Shown here: piece after piece, positions 47,131 through 58,700 of the stretch | Layout: every line of letters starts with the position of its first letter | Position numbering within the stretch: position 1 is the first letter of the stretch | From: Adiantum capillus-veneris | Lineage: Eukaryota; Streptophyta; Polypodiopsida; Polypodiales; Pteridaceae | Assembly: GCA_014529385.2 (NCBI GenBank) | Contig: CM043953.1 | Location: 64,868,372-64,932,371, forward strand | Length of the DNA: 64,000 nt | Direction of reading: 5' to 3' | Program-made: the position numbers and the translations under genes | Notes under the pieces: generated by a model | What the model was told of the DNA's origin: nothing | Databases searched by the model: none | What the model saw: the letters and a program-made list of their open reading frames with translations, nothing else

Positions 47131-48000
47131 TCATGCAAGCTGCATATCTTTTGGCTGTATTGTCACTCGCTTTGCATGAATGGCACATAGGTTGGTATCT
47201 TCCAACACTGAAATGATGTGGGCCTCTGCAGCTTCTTGAATAGCCTCTAGCGCTATTGCTTGCATTCTATACTGATTTCCATAGCTTTGAAGCACTTCCT
47301 TCATAGTGCGAGCAAAGGGGGCGCGTCGAATCAAGAGCTCCGTTGTCTTCTGGTAGTGGCGGATTTTTGCAAATGCCCTTGCTATTTTTCGGCGCCGCTG
47401 CAGTTGTCTTGGGGGCACTTGCACATTTGCTGGCGGGCGGCGTGAAGGCTTCTTGAAAAACTTAGACTTGCGTCTGTTTACATGCTTAGGGGCTGGTTCT
47501 GCAGCCTGTTCTGATTCTTCCTCCTCCCTTGGTTGCCGATCTCGTCGTGTGGGGAGAGCTCCCTTGCCTTGAGGCAATGTCTTCCCCCCAACGGCCACCC
47601 GGTGTGTGCGCAGTATGTTTTGTCGCAGCCATGGTGGCTCACTCTCTGATTCGGTGTCTGTATTGACCACCCGAGTCCTCGATGGTCCTGCTTGTGATTG
47701 GGGGCGCGACGGCTGCTCCCTATCGGACTGTGATGTTTGCTGGCCCTCTGCTTCTCTCCAGCGCTGGGCACGTTGCTTCATTCTCTTTCTAGGTGTTATA
47801 TCTTGAGGAGGTGGAGATTCAACAGTCCTTGATGACTCTCGTGCCCTACCACCATGCCCACTACCAGAAGAGTTCCTAGAACGGCCAAGTGTTCGTGGCC
47901 GTTTTCTTGTGCCTTTAAGCCATGACGGCTTTGCACATCCTTGGAGGGTGTTTTTGTTGGCAGGCGGATCCTCTTTCGCGGTTTGTTTGGTGCGCGCCAT
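47131..48000 (-). CDS. Histone H3-like protein with intact H3K4 tail, long inserted tail and truncated alpha-3
   Basis: 289 uninterrupted codons. Residues 1-8 are MARTKQTA, identical to histone H3 around Lys4, but the ARKS sites of Lys9 and Lys27 are missing. Residues about 9-202 are a Pro/Arg/Ser/Glu-rich disordered tail with basic clusters (RRKSKFFKKPSRR) and an acidic TDTESESE. Residues about 203-289 are an H3 histone fold: KIRHYQKTTELLIRRAPF, AIQEAAEAHI, EDTNLCAIHAKRVTI, then PKDMQLA and stop. The RRIRGERA end of H3 is absent. Loop 1 has the length of ordinary H3, not the longer CENP-A loop. A TATA box (CTTATAAATA, 48061-48070) lies about 60 bp upstream, beside a GGGCCC-flanked palindrome (48070-48090). 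The gene follows the transposase-like gene on the same strand. H3 identity is clear; its role as transposon cargo is inference. Confidence 0.93.
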   Translation of the reverse strand: MARTKQTAKEDPPANKNTLQGCAKPSWLKGTRKRPRTLGRSRNSSGSGHGGRARESSRTVESPPPQDITPRKRMKQRAQRWREAEGQQTSQSDREQPSRPQSQAGPSRTRVVNTDTESESEPPWLRQNILRTHRVAVGGKTLPQGKGALPTRRDRQPREEEESEQAAEPAPKHVNRRKSKFFKKPSRRPPANVQVPPRQLQRRRKIARAFAKIRHYQKTTELLIRRAPFARTMKEVLQSYGNQYRMQAIALEAIQEAAEAHIISVLEDTNLCAIHAKRVTIQPKDMQLA

Positions 48001-48057
48001 TTTGTTGGTAAGAGCTCACCTGTTCTTTATGAGAAATGAGTGATTTATGAGAGCATG

Positions 48058-48092
48058 CAATATTTATAAGGGCCCATTTAAAAAGGGCCCTG
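48058..48092 (-). promoter_or_regulatory. Promoter of the H3-like gene: TATA box and GGGCCC palindrome
   Basis: On the minus strand, GGGCCC...TTTAAATGGGCCC is followed at once by CTTATAAATATT. GGGCCC/GGCCCA elements (site II, TCP-bound) are known from growth- and cell-cycle-linked plant promoters. The implied 5' leader is short. Confidence 0.6.
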
Positions 48093-48141
48093 TTCACAGT
48101 AATTTTTTAAAAGAAGTATTATTTTTTAAATAAACATGTCG

Positions 48142-51092
48142 CTAAGAGTTGGACCCTGCGTTCACATTTAGTAACTCGCGCAGTATCCACTTTGATCCTT
48201 GTCGCACTCTGCATCGCCGCCATGTAGCATGCTTGGTGGGACCTTGCGACATTTGCCACTTGTTGCTATGCTCTTGACGACTCCATTTGCACACTTCAAT
48301 AGCAATCTTGGATTGTCGCGCACGCTCCATTGTGAGCTTACGAGCAAATGTTGTGCGAAAAAACCAGTTGAACATCTCCTCCAAATAATTGGATTGCACC
48401 ATTCCACCACCATGTCGAATATTTTTGAAGTACACTCCCCTTGCTCGATAATGGGACTTCTCCATGCCTTGAGTGCTAAAAATTTCAAGCGATCCATACT
48501 TGTGCATAAAAAATGCACCATGCGCAAACAAGATATGCTGTTCACATGAGCAAACGATCCACATTAGTAAATAAAAACAATCCCTTGTAATGAATACACC
48601 ATGAATGACTTACCATGTAATGTGTGATGTTATTTTCACCCCAAGAAAGGGTAAAGACCTTGGTAAAATCCTCCAAAGCTTCTTGAAATGATTGCCGTTG
48701 TTCTTCTGTTGTGCTGTTAAGGCTCATAAGCTTGACCATTTTATCAAAATGGTCCCAAACTTGCTTGCGCTTGTTTGCAAGCTCGCCATTTGAATCATTG
48801 TCAGTAGTAGCTTTGCATAACTCCTTCCAAAGCTCCCAAAGGTTACCTGCCTGCTGGTTGGAGCTGCTTTGAGCATCATATCGACTTGGCTTTCCTTGGG
48901 AAACTTTCTTCAAAAAGTGTCTAGCTTTTTGTCCACTCATTGACACTTGTTGAGCAATTTCATGGGCCTCCCCTGTGTTCTTTGCAGCAACTATAGACAC
49001 ATTTCCACCATGACAGCCAATGGAATTCAAGAGTACCTCCACTCTTTCGATCGCTTCCTGGGACTTTTCCAACGGTTTCATTGTGAAAGCATAGTCAATG
49101 TGGAGCTTCAATAGCCTATCAAAAATACGCATGAATGCGTGTAATGTACAAAAATGTACATTCGATAGAGGAAATCGAAAGATTGGATTCCAAGTGTGGT
49201 CCTTTTGATCACGGTCTAGGGCATTGAGCATGGGACATCTCAGAATAGACGCTTCCCATTCTCTACCTTCATCTCCGACATCATGACAATCTAACCCTTG
49301 TTCTCCATGCCCTTGCCATGGAAGCATGTAACTGGCCTTTGCAGTGCTCTTATGTGATTTTTGTCCATTAGGTTTGTACCCTCGAGTGCAAAATGGACAA
49401 GGCATGAGAGAAGAAGCCCCTTGTTTGCAGCCAAGCAAACACTTTATGGTCTTCAAATCCCCACATAAGTGCCACTCCACATCATAACTACCAAAGCCCT
49501 CAATCTCCAACTTCTGACCTGCAATTTGGGAGTGTATTACTTCTGTGATCCATGGAGTTCTCTCAAAAATCCACGAAAGTACTCCATTGGTCTCTTTGGG
49601 CACCTCAATAGCACCCAACCACCAAATGTCTTTCTCTGATTGCACGCTAAAAGATAGGGTGGGATATGGCTCGACTAAATCCCTTTGCTTGGTTTACAGA
49701 AGGGCATTGTTCATTAGAGTGACACTTAGCCTCTCTAACCTTCGGCCTTTCACTATTTGACACTCATCGAGTTTCAGCACAAAAGCGACTTTTGTGCCAA
49801 GCACTACAAAATAAATAGTGCTTAGACCTTAAACTTCAGCTTCTATGAAAAGAATAATACCAAAGAAAAAAGTAAAGTGTGTCACCTTCTTCAGGTAACT
49901 CGTAAAATCTAAGCATGGCTTCTTGAAGCCTTCTAAGATCCACGAAAATATTGTTCCACATTGTGTAAGGAAAGCCCTTATTCGAAGGTCTTATGGATTG
50001 TTTCTTACCTTTTCCCCTTGTCTTTGTTGCGCACGAAGCATAAAGGGAAGTTGGCATTGTGTCCTCAATGTGTAGGTCTGTCCCAATGCGGGAGAACATA
50101 TCTTCGTTTGTGGCCTTCTTTGCGAGCTTGACCTTGTGAGGAACGGGAAATAGGTTTTCCACAATGCCATGTTCTTTGAGGGCATCCTTTAGGAGTTGAA
50201 AAATAGCCTGATAGGCTTTGGTGCTGATTCCAGCCTCATCACAAGCTTGTTGAACGTCATCATCATTAACCACATTTCTTAATTTACGCATAAGGTCCTT
50301 GGTGACTGCATCCTTAATGTGCTTACCTCCAGGTGATTGTAAGATAGAAATAACGTCCTCGGTATTGAGACAACTAGTGAGAAGGTTGACTCGATTATCT
50401 TGGCTTGTTCCACCGCATGCCTCCTGGATGAAGTTTCTAGCAACAAATAAACATAAATGTTAGAAAATAGTGTGAAGTAAGAATGCAGCATGCAAGTAAA
50501 GACCAAATCACCTTGTGGCTGTAACTCGTCGTTTGCGTGCTCCTCCGGAATGTGCAAGAGTTTCAATGGATGAATACGGGTGTTTGCGTTCCCTTGCACC
50601 AAGGGGTGTTTCTTTCAAGTATGTGATGGTGTTGGTAAGCTTCTGGATGTGGGACTCCTTTTCTTGCATTTGTTGTTCAAGACTTTTAACTACCCTCTCC
50701 GAAGAGGCAACACTCTCTTGTAATGCCGTCGTCTTGAGGTGAAGAGCTTGACATTCGTGCATCCACATATGCAAAGAAGCACCTGCACCCATACACAGCC
50801 GCTTGCAATAGCCTAACAAGCCTGCTTCTCCCCTCCCAAGAAATTGAAGAAATATGGAAAGACTATTAAACGGTTGATGGAAGCGGCTTATAGGATCATA
50901 AGGGTATAAATGGCCATCCACCCAAATGTCAACATTGGTCTCACAAGCGGTGCGACGTTCCTGTGATGACCTTTGATCACCTTCACTAGTGGTCTTCGGT
51001 GCAAATGCCGTGGGTAAGCGAATATGTATGCTTTTGGTGTGCGGAGTACGTGGTGGTGGAAGCAAACCATTTGTGATGTCCGTGAGCACCAT
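48142..51092 (-). pseudogene. Four-exon transposase-like gene, about 905 codons, one nonsense codon
   Basis: Exons 51092-50512, 50436-49886, 49803-48614 and 48537-48142 join in phase through three GT-AG introns of 75, 82 and 76 bp. Exon 1 (MVLTDITNGLLPPP) carries NVDIWVDGHLYPYDPISRFH and a coiled coil (about residues 120-165). Exon 3 has FVLKLDECQIVKGRRLER, SVQSEKDIWWLGAIEVPKE, WHLCGDLKTIKCLLGCKQG with CPFC, and FPLSNVHFCTLHAFMRIF. Exon 4 has FAHGAFFMHKYGSLEIFSTQ then GMEKSHY. Asp of LDECQ, Asp of GDLKT and Glu of GMEK are candidate DDE residues with a zinc-binding insert, by analogy with RNase H-fold transposases; this is inference. TAA at 49694-49696 (codon 414) breaks the frame; otherwise it is open. 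I recognise the general pattern of transposon-derived proteins but cannot name the superfamily. The ATG at 51092 is kept in the second copy at 60168. Confidence 0.75.
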
Positions 51093-51116
51093 GGAAGTTG
51101 TTGCGTGAGGAAGCAA

Positions 51117-51683
51117 ATGATGAAAAGATAGAGGGGGAAGGGTAGAGAGGCCGAGCAGGATGGGAGGAGAGAAGGAGGGAGGGAGGGGAGGGAGAGATTG
51201 GGGAGGAGGAGGAAGGTAGGGGCAGAGAGGGAGAGGAGAGGGAGAGGGAGAGAGGAGGGAGGAGGATGAGAGAACAAAATGTTTATTACTTTTTGGGGGA
51301 AAAGATTTTTGAAAAAATGGACTTTCTAAGCTTGTGGGTTAAAAAATGGGTCAAAAAATGATTTTTGGATATGTATATATGTTGGGAGGGAGTCTTAAGT
51401 AAAAAAACAAATAATTTTTTTTTAAAAAAAAAAGTCAAATTTTGACTCTTTTTGACCCACGGAATTGCTGATGTGGACACACCCCTATGCTTCCTTCACT
51501 TTAAAAAAAGCTAGAGAGAGAAAGCAACCTTTTAGGTCCACATCCTACATTTGTCTAAAAAAAAGGCTAGAAAAGCCTACTCAAAACTACCTTCTTCAAT
51601 GCCCTTGCCCCCTAAACCCCACACAACATTAGCCTTAATCCCTAAAAATTAGGATTCCTTACAAGGCCCATGCAAGGTTCATA
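51117..51683 (-). promoter_or_regulatory. 5' end of the transposon and upstream region of the transposase gene
   Basis: Contains the conserved 5' terminus (51500-51683) and a long purine-rich tract on the plus strand (51126-51273, pyrimidine-rich on the coding strand). The second copy has an equivalent tract at 59985-60135. No clear TATA box was identified. Confidence 0.45.
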
Positions 51684-51749
51684 TTTCTCCTAATGGATTC
51701 CTTTGATGCTGAAAATGGCAGTGCCATGGTAAATAGTAGGAAGGTGTGA

Positions 51750-54700
51750 GTGACATCAGAAGCCATAGCATTTGCATTCCGAATGCCCAATGAGCCCAAA
51801 CCTTCTGTGGCAAATGCGCAGCAAATAAGTATCTCTATGAAGGAAGATGAAATGGCTAGATGGAAGCGCAAGGCAAGTGCTCAAGGAGTTCCAGTAGCAG
51901 GACTGGAAGCCTCCACTGCTTACAAGTTTGTAGCCGAAGCAGTAAGCCTTAAGAACAATCCAACGTATGTATCCAAAAAATTGTTTGCTATGCTGTTAGC
52001 CAAGATACTGGATCCACAGGTTCATATCAACCTTTGCCAAATTCTCTCGCACAATGTACTAACTACCAAGCTAAAATCTCAAACTGTTTTCAAAGCCTAG
52101 TATGTTTGGCAATTCCTGTATTGGGCTACTGCTGCAGATGTTAATGAGCAGGTAAAGAAGGTTTGGACTAAGAAGCCAATTCCTGAACCAACGAACATTG
52201 AATCGTCCTCAGACGACGAGGAAACAGACAGTCAAACCATTTCCACCGACCTGAAACGGACAGCAACTGCAGAAGAGGCTGGCAGTTCAAAGAAGCAAAA
52301 AGTTACACTGACAAAAAGCAGTGAATTTTTGAAGCAGATACAAAGCCAGGTCACAGTAGTAACCACTGAGAAAGCTGTAGTGACTCAGACTGAGCAGCAA
52401 TCTGCTCAGAAGACTGTGCTTGGCCAGTCAGTTGTAAAGAATACAATTGCTACTGGGTCTGGGAAAGATCATGGCAAGCCAGTCACTGTTGAGAAGATAG
52501 TAGACTAGTCAGGGGACATAGGCAAGAGTCAATTGGACAAAAGTAAAGGTCCAGCGTTCTCAACTTTGCCTCGTGGAGTTCCTACAGATACTGGAAACCT
52601 TCTGCAAGTTGCAGCAAATGCAGACTTAGCAATTGAAAGGGCATCTTCTGCTCAGCAAAGCTGATTATGCAACTCTACCCTATGTGGCTCCAGTGGAAAT
52701 ATATGAGCCTACTAATTCTGATCCAACTACAGTCAAAGATAGATGTTCAATCCTTATACAGTCTTCTTGGAATACCATTGTCAGTTGTATGGGACAATTG
52801 ATGGAGGTTGTTGGATCAGAGGAGGAAGTCAAAAAGCTCAAAGCTGATTTGACAGAAGCACAACATTAGATTGAAAAGCTCCAAAAAGCCCAGGAAGAGC
52901 AGAACATACAACACATGGTACTGGAAGCTCAATCAGAAAGAACTAATGAGTTGTTGAACAAAAAGCTAGAAAAGGCTGAATCTGAAATAATGATTATCAA
53001 GAATCAAAGGAATGAAGCACTGAGAGCGGCTGAGTGACTGAGCGGGCTGAAACAATGCTCAGGATGAAGCGGGCGAAATTCAGAAAACTGCTACTGCACC
53101 ATACAGCTCTGAATTTTTCTCCAACTGAAAGATACATCTACAATAGCTTGTCTGAAATTTTAAACCCATCAAGCAATGCTGTTTTCAATTTAGAGAATTT
53201 ATAGTCCTTGATGGAAAGTATGCAAAGTGATTTGTAGGACAAGGTGAGTGAGTACAATAATGCTCTGATGAACCAAGCTATAATGGATTATATTGATCAG
53301 CAGACTTCTCCGGAAGAGGAGGAAGAAGACGAAGAAGATGAAGCTGATCAGGAGGAGGATGATCAAGAAGCTGGGCATACAAAGGATGATAATGATACCC
53401 CACCACCATCTCCACCTCCAAGTCCTGGGACTGGTGGGACAGGGCCAAATGAAGGAGGCCAGTCACAGCCAGACCAACCAGATCAGAATGAGGGCCAACA
53501 GGAAGGACAAGACAAAGAGCACCAGTCGGGTAACCAGCAGACGGAAGAGCAGCATCCCAGTCACACTGGGAATCAACCAACTGATCAGTCCCATCTCAAC
53601 AGAGATGCTAAAGGGAAAATGAAAGTACAGGATGAGGGACTAGTTGCTGATCATTAGCATTCATTGCAGCTCATTACTCTGAATAGACAATTGAGACATC
53701 AACAAGCCTCCATCACTAGAAAGTATCTGGAGGATGATGATCTCTTAACTGACTTGGAAAGATTTCAAAGGCTACATGTGGGAGCCAGGGAAATGGTAGA
53801 ACATTGGAAATGAGCAGCTTTCCATGATAAAGAAGCTTGTCGACTACCTACGCATCCCAGTACAGTCCAGCTGCTGGAACGAGTTCCTGAATGGATACTT
53901 AATGCTGATGAGAGAGTGGTAAACCCATACTGGCAAAGGCAATCTACTGCAGATTGTCGCTCCCTAGCCCTGGAACTGGAACTTTTGTTGGGTAACAAAC
54001 CAACTTATCGTTGTATGAAGGATGTTAGGGTACAACTCAAGGAAGTTTTGGTGCAAATGCAAATTGCCAGAGGTGTTTTGGATCAGAGAGTCAAAGCCAT
54101 TCTTGAGGACCAGACAGCCACTAGTAGAGGACCTCAAACACGAATGTCAGTCGCAGCACAGGCAACTGCTCTCCAAACACTGTTCCAGCTAGTGAGAATC
54201 ACCAAAAATATGATGCAACAGGAGAACCAGGCTGTTCTCAATTTCTTAGAATTTGTGCCTGATTCTCCAGTTCTCTTGTATGCTGTTCCAGCAAGAGAAA
54301 CCGAGCTGCCAAGATTATTTCCAGCGCTGTATCCTCAATATCAAGAACCAGTTGATCGTCTCACATACTTCAAAATTACTGATGAGCTTCAGGATTGGTA
54401 TGAGCGGTCAACTGTGGAATGGAAGACTTGGCAGAGGTTGTTCAATGATGCTCTCCAAATCAATGACATTCAGGCACTAAAAGAGGAGATGCAAAGGATC
54501 CAGTTGTGTATGGGCCAGTGGAAGATTCAATTCAGAGGACTGACCGGGATTACTAATTAGTTGCTACAACTTACGGTTTAATCTTCCAAATTGCCTGAAA
54601 AAGACATTGCAGCAAAGCCGAGTTTGGCACCACAGTACAGGGAGATGACTGAGATTCTTTTCTAAGCTCGAGTCAAAACTAATCAACCTCTTCCAGAAGG

Positions 54701-54971
54701 ATGGATCCATACTGCTTCGCATTCTCATAAGCTGGCCAGAGCCAGACTGAGTAAAGGCAGGCGTACACTCTATGATCCTGACACCAAAACCTATCATTCT
54801 CTCACGCCTTATGAAGAAGAGATGACCACCGCCTGGCGGGATCAGCTTGAGCACGAGGCCATTTACCGACTAATTCAGAAGGAGAATGCTGGTACTGGGA
54901 CTTATCAGGCACCGTCCCGATCCAAAGGTAAAGGCAAACGAAAGACAGTCCAATGGAAGGATACTGGGTAG
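51750..54971 (+). pseudogene. Long decayed coding region of unknown function, stops mostly TAG
   Basis: Consecutive plus-strand segments read as one protein of over 1,000 residues. It begins MTSEAIAFAFRMPNEPKPSV and contains YKFVAEAVSLKNNPTYVSKK, YVWQFLYWATAADVNEQ, a Ser/Thr/Gln-rich part, a Lys/Glu-rich coiled coil (52820-53030), an acidic and Pro-rich part (53305-53450), VQLLERVPEWILNADERV, FLEFVPDSPVLLYAVPARE and LDQLEHEAIYRLIQ-like residues, ending GKGKRKTVQW. Stops at 52098, 52507, 52867, 53202, 53235, 53656, 54558 and 54969 are TAG, mostly where Gln fits; there is a frame change near 52640. A purine tract and LTR-like sequence follow, so it may be an extra 3' ORF of a retroelement. Family not recognised. 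Confidence 0.5.
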
Positions 54972-55004
54972 TTCCATCTCAGAATTCAGTGGCGACTTCT
55001 CTTC

Positions 55005-55714
55005 TCAGCAGGGAGGGAGAGATGACAGCTCCACCTTGGCCTTTTCCACTGCCTCTTGCAATCCTTGGTCCTTCTTGAACTCCTACTCGTAATCTTTGAA
55101 TGGCCATTCTATCAGTGGTCAAGCCGGCATCCCAACATCAGAACCAGACGATGGATTTTTCAGTCTCACATCAGATTCAGACAGGGGAATTTTTTTTCAA
55201 AAATTTTGGAATCTTGTCAAAATTCAAGAAAGAAGGGAAGGATGTAGACGGCTGGAAAGTCACTATGTGGGAACGTCTTCTTAGAAGTGGACAACGAACT
55301 ACTTAGTAATTACTATGGTAATTACTACAGTAAACCCGAAGTGTATAAATAGGGCCCATTACATTGTAATCGGGTTGGCAATTGTTATCATTTGGGTTCG
55401 CGCTTTGGCTATAATTGTACTTGAGAATCATTGGCAGTATTGTCGGTTGTACTCTCTCTCTGTAATCATATTCGTTGTAATCTTGATCTGTAATTCCAAT
55501 CATGGCATACATTTCAATTATACTTACTTCTTGTCTAGTTTTCTAAATCTGAACCTTACTTTTAGTATATAATTCTGATTCTTATTTCAGTATCCACATT
55601 TCAGTCTAGTCTCTGATTCTTGTCCGGTCTGCTGTCTAAAATCTTCCCACACTAGTAGCTGAAATCTTCCAACATTGAAATTAGTTGTCTCAAGAGATCA
55701 GCTCCAATTCCACA
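55005..55714 (+). repeat. Probable LTR with promoter, after a polypurine tract
   Basis: The purine run 'agcagggagggagagatga' (55005-55023) is PPT-like and could be followed by an LTR starting TGACAGC. A TATA box (TATAAATAGGGCCC, about 55345) sits in a region with no coding content. The 3' limit is unclear, and no second copy is in the window to prove the LTR. Confidence 0.4.
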
Positions 55715-58700
55715 GCACATGCTGAATACTATGTCTACAAATGTGGAAAAATCCAGTGATAATGTTTGGTATGTGTATTTTAGTGCATCAAATCACATGA
55801 CCAGCCCTCGTGAATGGTTTAAGGAAATGCAGACTTTGCAAATTCCTAGCTATGTAGAAGCTGGGGATGATACTCCACATCCTATTATGCATACAAGAAA
55901 TTTTCCATTGTCTTTGACATATGGTAAAGTGAAGTACTGGCTGATGTACTACATGTACCTAACATTACAAAGAACGTGGTTTTTGTTGGGCAAATGGTTG
56001 AGCAGGGGTTACAGGTCAGGTGTAACTCCTATGATCTCTTTGTTGAAGAGCATAAGAAGGATGGAAGGCTGTTTGCACAAGGAAAGAAAGTGGACAAAAT
56101 GTTTACTTTAGATATAAATGTGCCCAAGGTGAATTCTACCATGTTTGCAAGGTGCAGGTGTTGTTCTAGATATAAGATTTTGCACAAACGTAAATTGGTC
56201 ATGTAAATTTGTAGAGGCTGAAAATGATGCAGACTAAGGAGATAGTTACAAGTTTACCTATGTTTTGAGTTGCTAAAATGCAGAAAGTATGTGAAGCTTG
56301 TCAATTTGGAAAGCAAGAAAAAGCTTCATTTCCTCATGATAAGCATGTAAGCAAGAATGCATTGGATTTAGTGCATATAGATGTATGGGGTCTGGCAAAG
56401 ACTGCATCTATGGGTGAATGTAGATACTATGTGATTTTCATTGATGACCATACAAGGAAGGTATGGGTCTACTTCATGAAGTAGAAAAGTGAGGTGTTTA
56501 TTCATTTTCAAAATTTCAAAGTTATGGTTGAAAAATAGATTGGGAAACGTATAAAGTGCCTAAGGTTAGATGGAGGGGTAGAATATTTCTCCAATGAATT
56601 CAATGGTTTTCTAAAAAAACATGGAATTTAGAGGCAGTTTTCATGCAGATACACTCCACGGCAAGATGGTGTTGTTGAGCGGAATAACAGGCACTTTGCA
56701 AAAGTGGCTAGAGCATTGATGAATGTCATAATAATCAATATCTAATTCTCCTAAATGATTTTCTCATATTAAACTGATCATTTAATGTGGGGAAGGCCAG
56801 GGGAGAAAAAGCTAGAATATTGGTTAAGCTAGCAGACCGGCCACAGTACGGATCCAAAGGAGGGAAAATAGGGATCCAAAGGGGGGGCCATCTGCAAAAG
56901 ATTCATGTGTAACAATGGGCTAAAAAGACCCTAAGGTTCAGCCCATTAAGACTTCCAAAATGCTAAGGTTCCAAAATTCAAAGGTTGTGTCCAAAGGTCA
57001 ACCCTAGGGAAAATTGGATGCTTTGTGTGTGCCCTAAAAGTCTTTGCACATCCCTACATGGGAGGGGGCGAGCCCTAAAGGTAGGGGATGAGAGAGAAAG
57101 CCACACACACACACACAGGCTCCCTTTACACAAAGGGAATGAGGGACACATGTCAACTCCCTAGGCCAGATGCCCACAAGGTGTGCCCAATTTCTATAGG
57201 ATGACCCTTGAAGTGGACCAATGAAAATTAATCTAGAGTAAATCTAGTTTAATTAATTTAAAAACATTTAATAAAAGAAACCAATGAGAATTAAGTCTCT
57301 TAGAAGACTATTGGGCAGTCTCCCAAGGGGTCCAATGAGCATTCAGGAGCCCCATGGCTTGCCTGATTCCTATTGGCCAGGAGGCAAAGGGGTCCAATGA
57401 GAGTTTAGTTTAATTATTTAATTACCTAAAGCTCTCACAAAAGGGGAAATGGGGACACATGTCAGAAGGCTATCACTTATGCTGCTTAATTGTAATTGGC
57501 TTGACTTGGGGAGGGCCAATGAGGCTTCAGGAAGAGCATTTAGCAAGAGGGCTCGCCTAAGAGAGAGAGGGGGCTGATTTTTGCAAAGCATTATCACACA
57601 CACACTCACAAAAGCTCATGTGTGAAGAAAGAGAAGACTATCTCTTCCCAAGCTTTAATGGAGAACTCATCACCTACTCCAAGCTTGTGAGATAGAAGCC
57701 TACATCAACACTCTCTTGGCATGTGGATGCAAATCCAACCAAGAGCCAAGCTTCAATGCATGCTCATCTCCTCTACCAAGCTAATTACTAAGCTAAGCTA
57801 TGCTACATATGAGTGATTATGTGAGGAGATGTACATCTTTCTCGTAAGATACTCCTTCTTCCTCTCAATCTACTCTCATACCCTGCTAGCTCTCACCATC
57901 TTCGAAGGTGTGTGAGGTCTTGGGTCTGAGAAAGGGGATAATTCAAGTTGTGTTTGTTAAGTGTTTTGCTTAGTGCATGAAGTTTCCATCTTCATTGCAC
58001 TAGCTAGTCTTGAAGGAACACAAAGAATTGTATTGTACAATGTCTCTCTTGCTGGGAGAAACCATAATACAAAGCCTTTTGGAGGGGGGACCGGCTCCAT
58101 GCAAATCCGGTCCTCAACTGTTGTCAATAGCTTAATTGCTCTCTCTTTTGAAAGTATTGTCGATGCTATCTAACTAGGTGTTATTCTTTTTGTTGCTCTC
58201 TCCACCCAAGCACTCTTGTAATTCTCATTAGGAATCTATTCTAATGAAATGCCCACTATGTTCATGCTAATTTCCGCTACGCATAAGTTATTAGGCCATT
58301 AAATGTTACAATGAATGAGACAAACATGCCTCATTGTTATTGGGCTAGGGCTATTGCTACATGTGTCTACATTTTGAACATGACCCCTACTGCTGCAGAA
58401 CATGATATGACGCCTGAAGAAAAGTTTAGTGGTGAAAAACCAAATGTATCAGATTTTAAAGTATTCTGATGTATTGCTTATGTGCATGTGTCAAATGAGC
58501 TAAGAAGTAATATTGATCCAAAAGCAAAAAAATGCGTGGTTGTTGGCTACTCTCTTGAGTAGAAAGGGTAAAAGTATTACTATCCTATCATGGGTAAAGT
58601 GAGGGTGAGCAAGGATGTTGTTTTTTATGAAATGGCAATTTGGTATGCTGATGTAAAAGATGATTTGGGGGCTGATGTAAGAGAGAATGTGGCTGCAAAG

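Larger units (their letters stand above)
47131..51683 (-). mobile_element. Inferred DNA transposon carrying transposase and H3-like genes (minimum extent)
   Basis: The right (5') end is mapped by comparison with the second copy. 51683 leftwards, read on the minus strand, begins AAATATGAACCTTGCATGGG and matches 59577 onward through 'ggaatcctaatttttaggg', the purine/pyrimidine tract and exon 1. The left end is unknown: the foldback array and ORFs A and B may also belong, giving up to about 8.7 kb. I found no matching terminal inverted repeat on the left and no target-site duplication. Confidence 0.6.

Noticed and set aside
47131-48000. Centromeric H3 (CENH3) as the identity of the H3-like gene
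   Set aside because: Loop 1 is not lengthened, the alpha-2/loop-2 residues EDTNLCAIHAKRVTI are those of ordinary H3, and the N terminus keeps the H3 ARTKQTA tail, which CENH3 tails usually do not.
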